From the NCBI GenBank assembly GCA_028689615.1, contig JAQVCV010000026.1, forward strand, positions 1 to 56,601: a DNA stretch of 56,601 nucleotides, read 5' to 3'. The position numbers were made by a program, and so were the translations under genes. Source of the stretch: Bacteroidales bacterium. GTDB lineage: Bacteria > Bacteroidota > Bacteroidia > Bacteroidales > TTA-H9. Shown here one piece after another: positions 49,540 to 56,601 of this stretch. Position 1 is the stretch's first letter, and each line of letters starts with the position of its first letter. The notes beneath the pieces are model-generated. The model was not told where the DNA came from. It did not search any database and saw only the letters and a list, made by a program, of their open reading frames with translations.

Positions 49540-50172
49540 ATGGATACTCTTGTAAAAAACCTCATATTTCCCTCATTACCTTACGCTTACAATGCTTTAG
49601 AGCCCTATGTGGATGCCACAACTATGGAGATTCATTACACAAAGCATCATAAAGCCTATTTTGATAATCTTCAGAACGCGGTGAAAGATACCGAAATGGC
49701 CGACCAGACGTTTGGCGATTTGTTGCGCAACATAAGCCGTTATCCCACAGTGGTCCGCAACAACGGAGGAGGTCATTACAACCATCAATTGTTTTGGAGC
49801 ATACTAACATCCAAAGGAAGCGGAGAACCTACCGGAGATTTGATGGATGCTTTGGTTAAGAAATACAACTCTTTTGAAGAGTTTAAAAAAGTGTTTTCAG
49901 ATGCTGCTAAATCAAGGTTTGGAAGTGGCTGGGCCTGGCTGGTGGTCAAAAAAGACGGAACACCGGGAGTAAGCAGCACCCCCAATCAAGACAATCCGTT
50001 GATGGATGTTGCAGATTGCAAAGGACTTCCGATACTGGGCCTAGATGTTTGGGAACATGCCTACTATTTGAAATATCAAAACCGCAGACCCGACTACGTT
50101 GAAGCTTTTTGGAGCGTAGTGAACTGGGAGCAGGTTTCAAAATATTACAGCGACGCAATCAAATCGCTGTAA
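49540..50172 (+). CDS. Superoxide dismutase (Fe/Mn family, Mn-like residues)
   Basis: The 210-residue enzyme turns superoxide into oxygen and hydrogen peroxide. Metal ligands are His32, His82, Asp169 and His173. The outer-sphere markers are of the Mn type: Gly-Gly in [13 protein letters not shown] and a late Gln at position 150 in NQDNPLM, whereas iron enzymes have an earlier Gln. The protein could still be cambialistic. It has no signal peptide, so it works in the cytosol. A stem with CCC/GGG and GGAGTTG arms downstream may be its terminator. Confidence 0.95.
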   Translation: MDTLVKNLIFPSLPYAYNALEPYVDATTMEIHYTKHHKAYFDNLQNAVKDTEMADQTFGDLLRNISRYPTVVRNNGGGHYNHQLFWSILTSKGSGEPTGDLMDALVKKYNSFEEFKKVFSDAAKSRFGSGWAWLVVKKDGTPGVSSTPNQDNPLMDVADCKGLPILGLDVWEHAYYLKYQNRRPDYVEAFWSVVNWEQVSKYYSDAIKSL

Positions 50173-50212
50173 ATCTGGTTGTTTTTTTGATTTTGGTGAT
50201 TGATTTTCTGAT

Positions 50213-50256
50213 GGAGTTGTCCCGCCGGGAGGCAGGGCAACTCCAATTTCATTTTT
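50213..50256 (+). terminator. Probable terminator after the superoxide dismutase gene
   Basis: GGAGTTG-T-CCC (50213-50223) pairs with GGG-CAACTCC (50235-50244) with one bulge; AATTTCATTTTT follows, a weak T-rich tail. Confidence 0.65.
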
Positions 50257-50870
50257 AAGAGATAGCTTGTAGAAAACCGATGGTTAGTGTTTCTCCTATC
50301 AATCGTTTTCAACCGAGCTTTAAGCTATTTGATAATCTGCTGTTTCGACTGTTATTTGTTTGTGGCTAACGAGATTTCATGGATATTTGTTTACTGCATC
50401 GAAAGAACAGGAGTTTACCTGAGCAGCTTTTAGGATTCACTTTTTTATAAGTGTATATTTAACAGTTTAAGTGTAAAAACCAATCAAATCCGTTTGTTGT
50501 GTTAAATAGTAGTAAATCAGTGCTGTGTGTATTGAGTTTTGTTGTAGTGTACTTGCATCAACTTGCTTTAGTGTTGAATGGGCTCCATAATGAAAACGAT
50601 TGCATAAATGTAATGATATGATTAACAGGTAATTAGAAAAAGGTTAAGAAATTGTTAAAAAAAATTTTGATTTGGATTTTTAAATGTTATAACTTGCGAT
50701 CGGAAATCGTGTGAAAGACTTTCTAAAAGGGGGCGAAGCACCGAATTCCAACCCTGATTAAAAACCGAGGAGCAAACAAAATTAAGATTTACAAGATATT
50801 GCTGAAATGGTTCAGCAATCGAAAACCACCAAGTGTCTCACCTAATTACTAACTAAAAATTCATTGTTTT
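50257..50870. other. Long AT-rich leader and promoter region of the SusC/SusD operon
   Basis: About 610 nt without a gene. It is unusually AT-rich for this window. It ends in a hairpin leader (50798-50819). A TTTG with a distant TAACTTG-like element near 50675-50697 is the nearest match to a promoter, but it is imperfect. The length suggests regulatory content that I cannot resolve. Confidence 0.5.
50798..50819 (+). promoter_or_regulatory. Leader hairpin before susC
   Basis: ATTGCTGAA and TTCAGCAAT are perfect 9-nt arms around an ATGG loop, 51 nt before the susC ATG. No T-run follows, so it is not a terminator. It may stabilise or control the transcript. Confidence 0.7.
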
Positions 50871-53237
50871 ATGAGAAAGATTTTCTTTCTATTCACATTT
50901 CTGGCCATGCTGGGGATGCAGGTAATGGCACAAAGACAAATCACAGGAACGGTTACCAATGCCGATGATGGTAGTACCATTCCGGGAGTATCAGTCTTTG
51001 CCAAAGGCACCACAGCAGGAACGGTAACTGACCTTAACGGGAAATTCACCCTTACTGTGCCTGCCGAAGCCAAAGTTTTAACATTTTCATTTGTTGGAAT
51101 GGTAACCCAGGAGGTTGCTATTGGAAGCGAGAGCGTTATCAACGTAAACCTGAAGACGGCCAGCACCGCTTTGGAAGGAGTTGTCGTAACCGCCCTCGGC
51201 GTAACCCGCGAGAAAAAAGCTCTGGGTTATGCTGTACAAGATGTTAAGGGCGACGAATTAACCAAAGCCCGCGAAACCAACGTTGTCAATTCTCTGTCAG
51301 GACGTGTTGCCGGTTTGCAGGTAACTGGTGCCTCGGGGAACATGGGCGGATCAAGCCGTGTTCTTATTCGTGGTGTCAACTCTGTTTCGGGTAACAACAA
51401 TCCGCTTTTTGTTGTTGACGGAATTCCTTTTGACAACAGCGACTTTAACACCGTTAATACAGCTCGCGGAGCTGGTGGGTACGATTATGGCAACATGGCT
51501 CAGGACATCAACTCTGACGATATTGAATCGATCAGCGTTTTGAAAGGCGGAGCTGCTGCAGCCTTATACGGCTCACGTGCAGCCAATGGTGTTATTCTTA
51601 TTACAACCAAAAAAGGTAAAATGGGAAAAGGCAAAAAAACTTTGGGGATTAGCTTGAACTCAGGCGTTTCTTTCGAGAAGGTTGCCGTTTTACCAAACTA
51701 CCAAAATCTGTATGGTGGTGGTAGTGAGTACGATTCTGAAAATGGTTTTGAACAGGTTGACATCAATGGAACAACTTACAATATTCCCGATTATGGTACC
51801 GATGAAAGCTGGGGACCCAAGTACAATGCTAATATTCAGTACCTGCCCTTCTGGAGTTTGTACGATTGGGAGGAAATTGGAAAACCGACTGATCAACAAT
51901 TGGCCACAACCCCCTGGGTAGCTCCCGAGAACGACGTTGATAGTTTCTTTGAAACCGGTGTGACTTTTACCAACAACGTAGCCTTGACAGGATCTGATGA
52001 GAACGGTCAGTTCCGTATGTCGTACACCAACGTATCAGGAAGCGGTTATATGCCAAACAGCAAACTGCGTCGCAATACTTTTAACATGAACGGAAGCCGC
52101 AAATTCTCGAAATTTCTCGAAGGCTTTGCTACAGCCAATTATGTAAAAAGTTATGCTTTAGGTCGTGCAGAAGTTGGTTATGGCGACAACAACGTAATGC
52201 AGAAATTCAACCAGTGGGGTCAGCGCCAACTTGATATGAAATCGCTGGAAAAATACCGCAACGCTGATGGAACCATGCGTACATGGAACCGTATAGCCTG
52301 GAACAACCCTGCTCCGCATTATTCTGACAACCCATATTGGACCCGTTACATGAATGCCCCTGAAGATCAGCGTGACCGCTTTTTTGGAAATGCTGGAGTA
52401 ACGCTTACCCTGCTCGATTGGTTGAAATTGACAGGAAAATACAATTTCGATACTTATACCTTTAGGGCTCAGGAGCATGTGGCTATTGGTTCACAGGCTC
52501 AGACCTATTATAGCGAAGACGTTCGCCAGGTAACAGAAACCAATGCTGAATTCCTTTTCCAGGTCGACAAACAGTTGAACGAATTGTTCCGTTTGAATGC
52601 CACCTTTGGGGGAAACAGGATGTTCAGAACCACACACCGCAATTATGGATCCACTCAGGGCGGTCTTGTTATTGCCGATTTTTATAATATCAATAACTCT
52701 GGTGCATCTCCCCTTGTAATTGATAACACCTTTAAGAAAGCAATTAACTCTCTGTACGGTAGTGCATCACTCGGTTATAAAGGAATGTTGTTCCTCGACA
52801 TGACTTTGCGTAACGACTGGTCGTCAACTCTACCGACTGATAACCGCAGCTATCTCTACCCATCGGTAACAGGTAGTTTTGTATTCTCAGAAATGCCCGC
52901 ATTGGAGAAATATGAATGGCTTTCGTTTGGTAAAGTTCGTGCAGGTTGGGCAAAAGCAGGTAACGATACAGATCCATACAGCCTGTTCAATGCTTATGAT
53001 AATTACACCAACTTTGGTGCTGATATCCGTTACTCAGTTCCCAGTACACTCAACAATTCAGCATTAAAGCCTGAGTCAACCACTTCTTTTGAAATTGGTA
53101 CCGAGTTGAAATTCTTCAACAACAGGTTAGGAATTGACTTCACGTATTATAGCAACAAAACCACTGACCAATTGCTTGCAGTTCAGGATCCGGAACTAGT
53201 GGTTATCAGTATGCTTACAAAAATGCCGGAGAAATGA
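50871..53237 (+). CDS. SusC/RagA-family receptor, N-terminal part (frameshifted)
   Basis: The 788 codons contain a signal peptide (ending VMAQ), a CarboxypepD_reg-like domain (about 22-105) with ITGTVTNADDGSTIPGVSV, a TonB-box-like VVVTALGVTREKKALGYA and a plug (about 120-225) with RVLIRGVNSV and AAALYGSRAANGVILITTKKG. Most of the barrel follows. Around residue 772 (AVQ then DPEL) the frame goes out of register and stops. The continuing frame, 1 nt away, reads GSGTSGYQYAYKNAGEM and runs into the next entry, so this was one SusC gene of about 1098 residues. SusC imports glycans or peptides with SusD. Confidence 0.9.
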   Translation: MRKIFFLFTFLAMLGMQVMAQRQITGTVTNADDGSTIPGVSVFAKGTTAGTVTDLNGKFTLTVPAEAKVLTFSFVGMVTQEVAIGSESVINVNLKTASTALEGVVVTALGVTREKKALGYAVQDVKGDELTKARETNVVNSLSGRVAGLQVTGASGNMGGSSRVLIRGVNSVSGNNNPLFVVDGIPFDNSDFNTVNTARGAGGYDYGNMAQDINSDDIESISVLKGGAAAALYGSRAANGVILITTKKGKMGKGKKTLGISLNSGVSFEKVAVLPNYQNLYGGGSEYDSENGFEQVDINGTTYNIPDYGTDESWGPKYNANIQYLPFWSLYDWEEIGKPTDQQLATTPWVAPENDVDSFFETGVTFTNNVALTGSDENGQFRMSYTNVSGSGYMPNSKLRRNTFNMNGSRKFSKFLEGFATANYVKSYALGRAEVGYGDNNVMQKFNQWGQRQLDMKSLEKYRNADGTMRTWNRIAWNNPAPHYSDNPYWTRYMNAPEDQRDRFFGNAGVTLTLLDWLKLTGKYNFDTYTFRAQEHVAIGSQAQTYYSEDVRQVTETNAEFLFQVDKQLNELFRLNATFGGNRMFRTTHRNYGSTQGGLVIADFYNINNSGASPLVIDNTFKKAINSLYGSASLGYKGMLFLDMTLRNDWSSTLPTDNRSYLYPSVTGSFVFSEMPALEKYEWLSFGKVRAGWAKAGNDTDPYSLFNAYDNYTNFGADIRYSVPSTLNNSALKPESTTSFEIGTELKFFNNRLGIDFTYYSNKTTDQLLAVQDPELVVISMLTKMPEK

Positions 53238-54166
53238 CCAATAAGGGTATCGAGTTGATGCTTACCGGAACTCCTCTGGTTATTGGTGATTTCAAATGGG
53301 ACGTTATCGTGAATTTTGCTAAGAATAATAACGAAATGGTTTCATTGGCCGAAGGCGTTGAGACCTATAGAATCGGAACAGGGCCATTCATTGCCACTAT
53401 CGAAGCACGTGTAGGAGAACCCTATGGACAGATTTACGGAACTGATTTCGTTTATGATGCCAACGGAAACAAGGTTATTGGAACCAACGGTCGTTATCTG
53501 AAAACCTCAAAGGTTGTTCCTTTGGGTAGTGTTCTTCCCGACTGGAATGCCGGTATTACCAATGCTTTCTCGTGGAAGGGATTTGACGCCAGTGTTCTGA
53601 TTGACATCCAGCATGGTGGAAAAATCTTCTCAACCACCAACATGTGGGGGATGTATTCTGGTATCCTGGAAGAATCGGCCGGGACAAACCATTTGGGTAA
53701 CAACATTCGCGATGAAATCGTTCAGAACGAAGACGGAACCTACGCATCAAATTCAGGAGGTGTTCTTCTGGAAGGTGTGATTGGTAAACTGGATGCCGAT
53801 GGCAATGTGGTTTATCTCAATGCCGACGGTACAGTGGCCGATGGCCCGGTTCAGAATGCCAAGATGATCAGTGGCGGCCGTTATTCATGGGATCACTACA
53901 GTGGCCCGGCTGCACAGAACGTGTTTGATGCCAGCTATATCAAACTTCGTGAAGTGCGTATTGGCTATACCATTCCCAACAAATATACCGGACCAGTGCA
54001 GAATCTGCGCGTTTCGGTTTATGCCCGCAACCTCGCAATCTGGGGACAGGATAACCCCCATATTGACCCGGAAACAACATCAAGCTCAGGCAATATTCAA
54101 GGTATTGAAGGTGGGGCCTTACCCTCATTGCGTACCATTGGTTTTAACCTGAGTTGTAATCTTTAA
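53234..54166 (+). CDS. SusC/RagA-family receptor, C-terminal part (frameshifted)
   Basis: These 310 codons contain the final barrel strands: GIELMLTGTPLVIGDFKW, FKGFDASVLIDIQHGGKIF-type sequence and the closing RTIGFNLSCNL. It has no signal peptide or start signal of its own; the ATG at 53234 overlaps the upstream TGA by chance. The homologous frame can be read upstream from about 53186. It is the second half of the SusC gene above. SusD follows after 33 nt. Confidence 0.9.
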   Translation: MTNKGIELMLTGTPLVIGDFKWDVIVNFAKNNNEMVSLAEGVETYRIGTGPFIATIEARVGEPYGQIYGTDFVYDANGNKVIGTNGRYLKTSKVVPLGSVLPDWNAGITNAFSWKGFDASVLIDIQHGGKIFSTTNMWGMYSGILEESAGTNHLGNNIRDEIVQNEDGTYASNSGGVLLEGVIGKLDADGNVVYLNADGTVADGPVQNAKMISGGRYSWDHYSGPAAQNVFDASYIKLREVRIGYTIPNKYTGPVQNLRVSVYARNLAIWGQDNPHIDPETTSSSGNIQGIEGGALPSLRTIGFNLSCNL

Positions 54167-54199
54167 TCAAAACAAGTTCAATATTAAAATTAAAGAGAT

Positions 54200-55741
54200 A
54201 TGAAAAGCACATATAAATTCTTGCTCCTGCTTGGTTTGATTAGCTTCATGGTTGCAGGATGTACGAAAGATTTCGAAGAAACCAATACTGACCCAAATAA
54301 AGCAATCAAGGTTCCAACCTATAGTTTGCTCACCAATGTTCAGTTTCAGTTTTCTTACAACATGTTCGACTCCTGGTGGGGTGGTCGGCAAAGCATGCTC
54401 TGGGCTCAGTATTGGTCTCAGAACAACTATACCGACGAGGATCGCTATAGCATCCGTCAGAATGTAAATAGCAATTACTGGCGTAATTTCTATTTGATTA
54501 CCACCGACTTGAATGATATTATTCGCATCAACAACGACCCTGAACAGAAGGACATTGTTAGTGCATACTGCTCCAATGCCAACCAGATTGCTACTGCCAT
54601 GATTATGAAAGCATGGATAGTTCAGCACCTGACAGATTTGTATGGGAATATCCCTTACTTCAATGCTTGGCAGGGATCAGAGGGTAATTTTCTTGCAGCA
54701 TATGACAATCAAGAGTTGATCTATAAAGATATCGTGGCTCAATTGGATGCTGCAGTTGCCCTTATTGATGGCGACGGTGGAGCCGGTTGGTCGCAGGGCG
54801 ATATTATTTATGGTGGCGACATGAGTAAATGGAGAAAGTTTGCAAACTCATTGAAGTTGCGTATGGCTATGCGTGCTAAGAAGGTTGATAATACTCTGGG
54901 TACACAATGGGCAAATGAAGCAATAGCTTCTGGCGTGATGACAAGTAATGCAGATAATGCTACCTTTAAATTTCTGGGTTCAGCGCCTAACAATGCCCCT
55001 ATGTGGGGAGCATACAACGTGGATAACCGCAGCGACCACTCTGTTACAATGCAGTTTGTTGATCTTCTGAAAGGCAATGCGGTAGGAGGTGCTGAAAAGC
55101 CCAATCCTTTTGCTGGTTTGTACGATCCACGTCTTCCTGTTTTCGCACAACCTGTTGCCGATCCAACCATATTGGGAGAAGGTTATCAGGGAATCCCCTA
55201 TGGAATGGACGATAATGAAACAAAGGTTATTGGCGATGCAGGTGCCAGTCGTCCTGGTGAAGCGATTCTTGCTATTGATTTTGCTGTGATTTACATGAAT
55301 TATTCTGAAGTCGCATTTATAAAATCTGAGTTAAACGGATGGAATCAAGCTGATTATGAGGATGGGGTTCGCGCATCTTTGGAATATTGGGGTGTTGATC
55401 AGTCCGATATTGATACCTACATGGCCGGATTACCCGCTGCTACTGAGGAAACAGTTCTAACCCAGAAATACATTGCCCTTTATACACAAGGTTATGAAGC
55501 TTGGTCGGAGTACCGTCGCACAGGCTATCCTAAAACCTTGGTTCATCCGGGCGAAGTTACCTGGAAAAAGGCCGATGGTTCTACCGTGGTTTTTGAAACC
55601 ATTTTTGGTGAAGACATTCCTCGCAGAATGACATGGCCTCAAGAGGAGCAAACACTTAACCGGACCAATTACGAAGCTGCTGTCTCTGCTTTCGGCCAGG
55701 CCGATGCATTTGAAAGCCGCGTTTGGTGGGATAAACTCTAA
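54200..55741 (+). CDS. SusD/RagB-family outer-membrane lipoprotein
   Basis: The 513-residue product has a lipoprotein signal peptide (lipobox MVAGC, Cys21) followed by TKDFEETNTDPNKA, the usual SusD opening. Helical TPR-like regions include LTDLYGNIPYFNAW and MSKWRKFANSLKLRMAMRAK. The C-terminal half ends ESRVWWDKL. It is of the SusD-like_2 type. It caps the SusC barrel and binds the substrate outside the cell. No glycoside hydrolase or sulfatase gene is nearby, so the substrate might be peptide or glycan. A strong terminator follows, so susC and susD form a two-gene unit. Confidence 0.93.
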   Translation: MKSTYKFLLLLGLISFMVAGCTKDFEETNTDPNKAIKVPTYSLLTNVQFQFSYNMFDSWWGGRQSMLWAQYWSQNNYTDEDRYSIRQNVNSNYWRNFYLITTDLNDIIRINNDPEQKDIVSAYCSNANQIATAMIMKAWIVQHLTDLYGNIPYFNAWQGSEGNFLAAYDNQELIYKDIVAQLDAAVALIDGDGGAGWSQGDIIYGGDMSKWRKFANSLKLRMAMRAKKVDNTLGTQWANEAIASGVMTSNADNATFKFLGSAPNNAPMWGAYNVDNRSDHSVTMQFVDLLKGNAVGGAEKPNPFAGLYDPRLPVFAQPVADPTILGEGYQGIPYGMDDNETKVIGDAGASRPGEAILAIDFAVIYMNYSEVAFIKSELNGWNQADYEDGVRASLEYWGVDQSDIDTYMAGLPAATEETVLTQKYIALYTQGYEAWSEYRRTGYPKTLVHPGEVTWKKADGSTVVFETIFGEDIPRRMTWPQEEQTLNRTNYEAAVSAFGQADAFESRVWWDKL

Positions 55742-55764
55742 CTGTGGTTGTTTTACGTAATCAT

Positions 55765-55792
55765 AAGGCCACCCTTTGGGTGGCCTTTTTAA
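55765..55792 (+). terminator. Intrinsic terminator after susD
   Basis: AAGGCCACCC, a TTT loop and GGGTGGCCTT followed by TTT form a perfect 10-bp stem, 24 nt past the susD stop. Confidence 0.93.
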
Positions 55793-55804
55793 TTATTGGT
55801 TTTT

Positions 55805-56560
55805 CTATTTACTGATTTCAAATTTTAGCAGCCACAAATACTCTTTGTTTTTTTCGGCCTCAATTATTGGAACAGGTGTGATGCCAATTGTTTTAAGCCC
55901 TAGGTTCAGCGCTTTTTGACGCAAAGTTTCTTTAACCCGATTGGTTTCATTCTCGTTTTTAACGATTCCCTTTTTTGAGATGTGTTTTGAACCAACTTCA
56001 AATTGAGGTTTGATGAGCAGAATTGAAATACCGGTCGGTTTCAAAAAAGCTGGGATCAAGGGCAAAATGTGATGCAACGATATAAAACTTAAGTCACCGG
56101 TTACAATGTCGAAGCACTGCTCACTAGAAAAGGTTCTTATGTCTTGATTTTCAAAAAGCTTTACACGTGTGTCGTTTCTCAGTTTAGGGTGCATCTGTTG
56201 CGTCCCCACATCTACCGCAAAAACTGTTGAAGCACCATGCTGCAAGAGGCAATCGGTAAATCCACCGGTTGAACTTCCTATATCCAGTGCCGCAAAACCA
56301 GTTATATCGAGTTTAAAATCAGCTAATGCTTTTTCTAATTTCAGAGCACCCCTGCTTACATATTGATCGAGCGACGAATCTGCAATTATACTCACTGCAT
56401 CATTTGGCAATACCTGGTAAGAGTTTTTTGCGACAACTGTTCCATTAACAGCTATCCGACCTTGCGTTATAGCCGTAACCGCCCTGGATCTTGATTCAAA
56501 ATATCCCCGAAGTGTCAGATAAACATCAAGTCTTAATGCCTCTTGCTCGTATGGTTCCAT
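55805..56560 (-). CDS. tlyA: TlyA-family rRNA methyltransferase
   Basis: The 251-residue protein has an N-terminal S4 RNA-binding domain (about 8-65) with RLDVYLTLRGYFESRSRAVTAI. An FtsJ-type methyltransferase domain follows (about 66-250), with ALDIGSSTGGFTDCLLQHGA (SAM loop), VFAVDVGTQQMH and LLIKPQFEVG. TlyA proteins 2'-O-methylate rRNA and were first described as hemolysins; toxicity is not implied. I choose ATG 56560, two codons after a possible TTG. A terminator just upstream on this strand separates it from the preceding gene outside the window. Confidence 0.9.
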   Translation of the reverse strand: MEPYEQEALRLDVYLTLRGYFESRSRAVTAITQGRIAVNGTVVAKNSYQVLPNDAVSIIADSSLDQYVSRGALKLEKALADFKLDITGFAALDIGSSTGGFTDCLLQHGASTVFAVDVGTQQMHPKLRNDTRVKLFENQDIRTFSSEQCFDIVTGDLSFISLHHILPLIPAFLKPTGISILLIKPQFEVGSKHISKKGIVKNENETNRVKETLRQKALNLGLKTIGITPVPIIEAEKNKEYLWLLKFEISK

Positions 56561-56577
56561 TGTCAAAATCTATAAAA

Positions 56578-56601
56578 CAAAAAAACCCTTCATAGAAGGG
56601 T
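56578..56601 (-). terminator. Terminator of a reverse-strand gene outside the window
   Basis: Read on the reverse strand, ACCCTTC-TAT-GAAGGGT is followed by a run of T residues. It lies at the very edge of the window, upstream of tlyA, so it belongs to a gene beyond the right end. Confidence 0.8.

Noticed and set aside
55805-56560. TlyA as a toxin
   Set aside because: The family is now understood as rRNA 2'-O-methyltransferases; the S4 and FtsJ-like domains support that, and the old hemolysin name is not evidence of toxicity.

Overview
The window looks like a chromosomal segment of a Bacteroidota bacterium, probably a Bacteroidales-like environmental lineage. The evidence is: SusC/SusD and carboxypeptidase-regulatory-domain TonB receptors, a type IX secretion (T9SS) sorting tail, Bacteroidota-type promoters (TAnnTTTG, in two cases with TTTG or TTG exactly 19 nt upstream), few Shine-Dalgarno sequences, lipoproteins with an acidic surface-export motif, and regulators of the LytS type with Reg_prop propellers. 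Species cannot be read from the sequence.

Layout. 1-2800 is decayed accessory DNA: short hairpins, the last part of an IS91-type transposase, a broken REP-associated (Y1/HUH) transposase carrying a perfect 42-nt palindrome in frame, a pRiA4b ORF-3-like gene, and a second near-identical copy of the palindrome. 2805-11039 is envelope-related: a secreted protein with three TonB C-terminal domains, tRNA-Cys, two related lipoproteins followed by a TonB receptor, an outer-membrane barrel protein and a membrane-thioredoxin fusion. 11040-11696 has no gene but holds a 12-unit, strictly 21-bp degenerate tandem array and five 7-bp repeats next to a promoter.

11697-22089 holds a CPA2 antiporter, an LpxH-like hydrolase, an M20 peptidase, two unrecognised small acidic proteins, a large PAS/PocR/GAF hybrid histidine kinase, an AraC/GyrI-like regulator and rpmB. 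22234-38558 is mostly housekeeping and metabolism: a TonB receptor with a small partner, a 3'-5' exonuclease, a T9SS cargo protein, AcpH, indolepyruvate oxidoreductase IorA/IorB, an M23 peptidase, response regulators, DusB, an NtrC-type regulator, a HAD phosphatase, MnmA and NhaA. Several convergent pairs share or overlap their stop codons.

38766-56601 has a CAT-fold acyltransferase, an outer-membrane barrel protein, a LytS-type kinase overlapping its LytTR regulator, a DegT aminotransferase with a sugar transferase, a GNAT protein, an M16 peptidase, an O-methyltransferase, superoxide dismutase, a SusC/SusD pair whose SusC is split by one apparent missing base, and TlyA at the right edge.

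The strongest unexplained signals are the RAYT-palindrome module, the 21-bp array, the triple TonB_C protein and the SusC frameshift. I did not find a clearly new multi-gene defence or biosynthetic system. There is no CRISPR array, no intact insertion sequence and no rRNA in the window.
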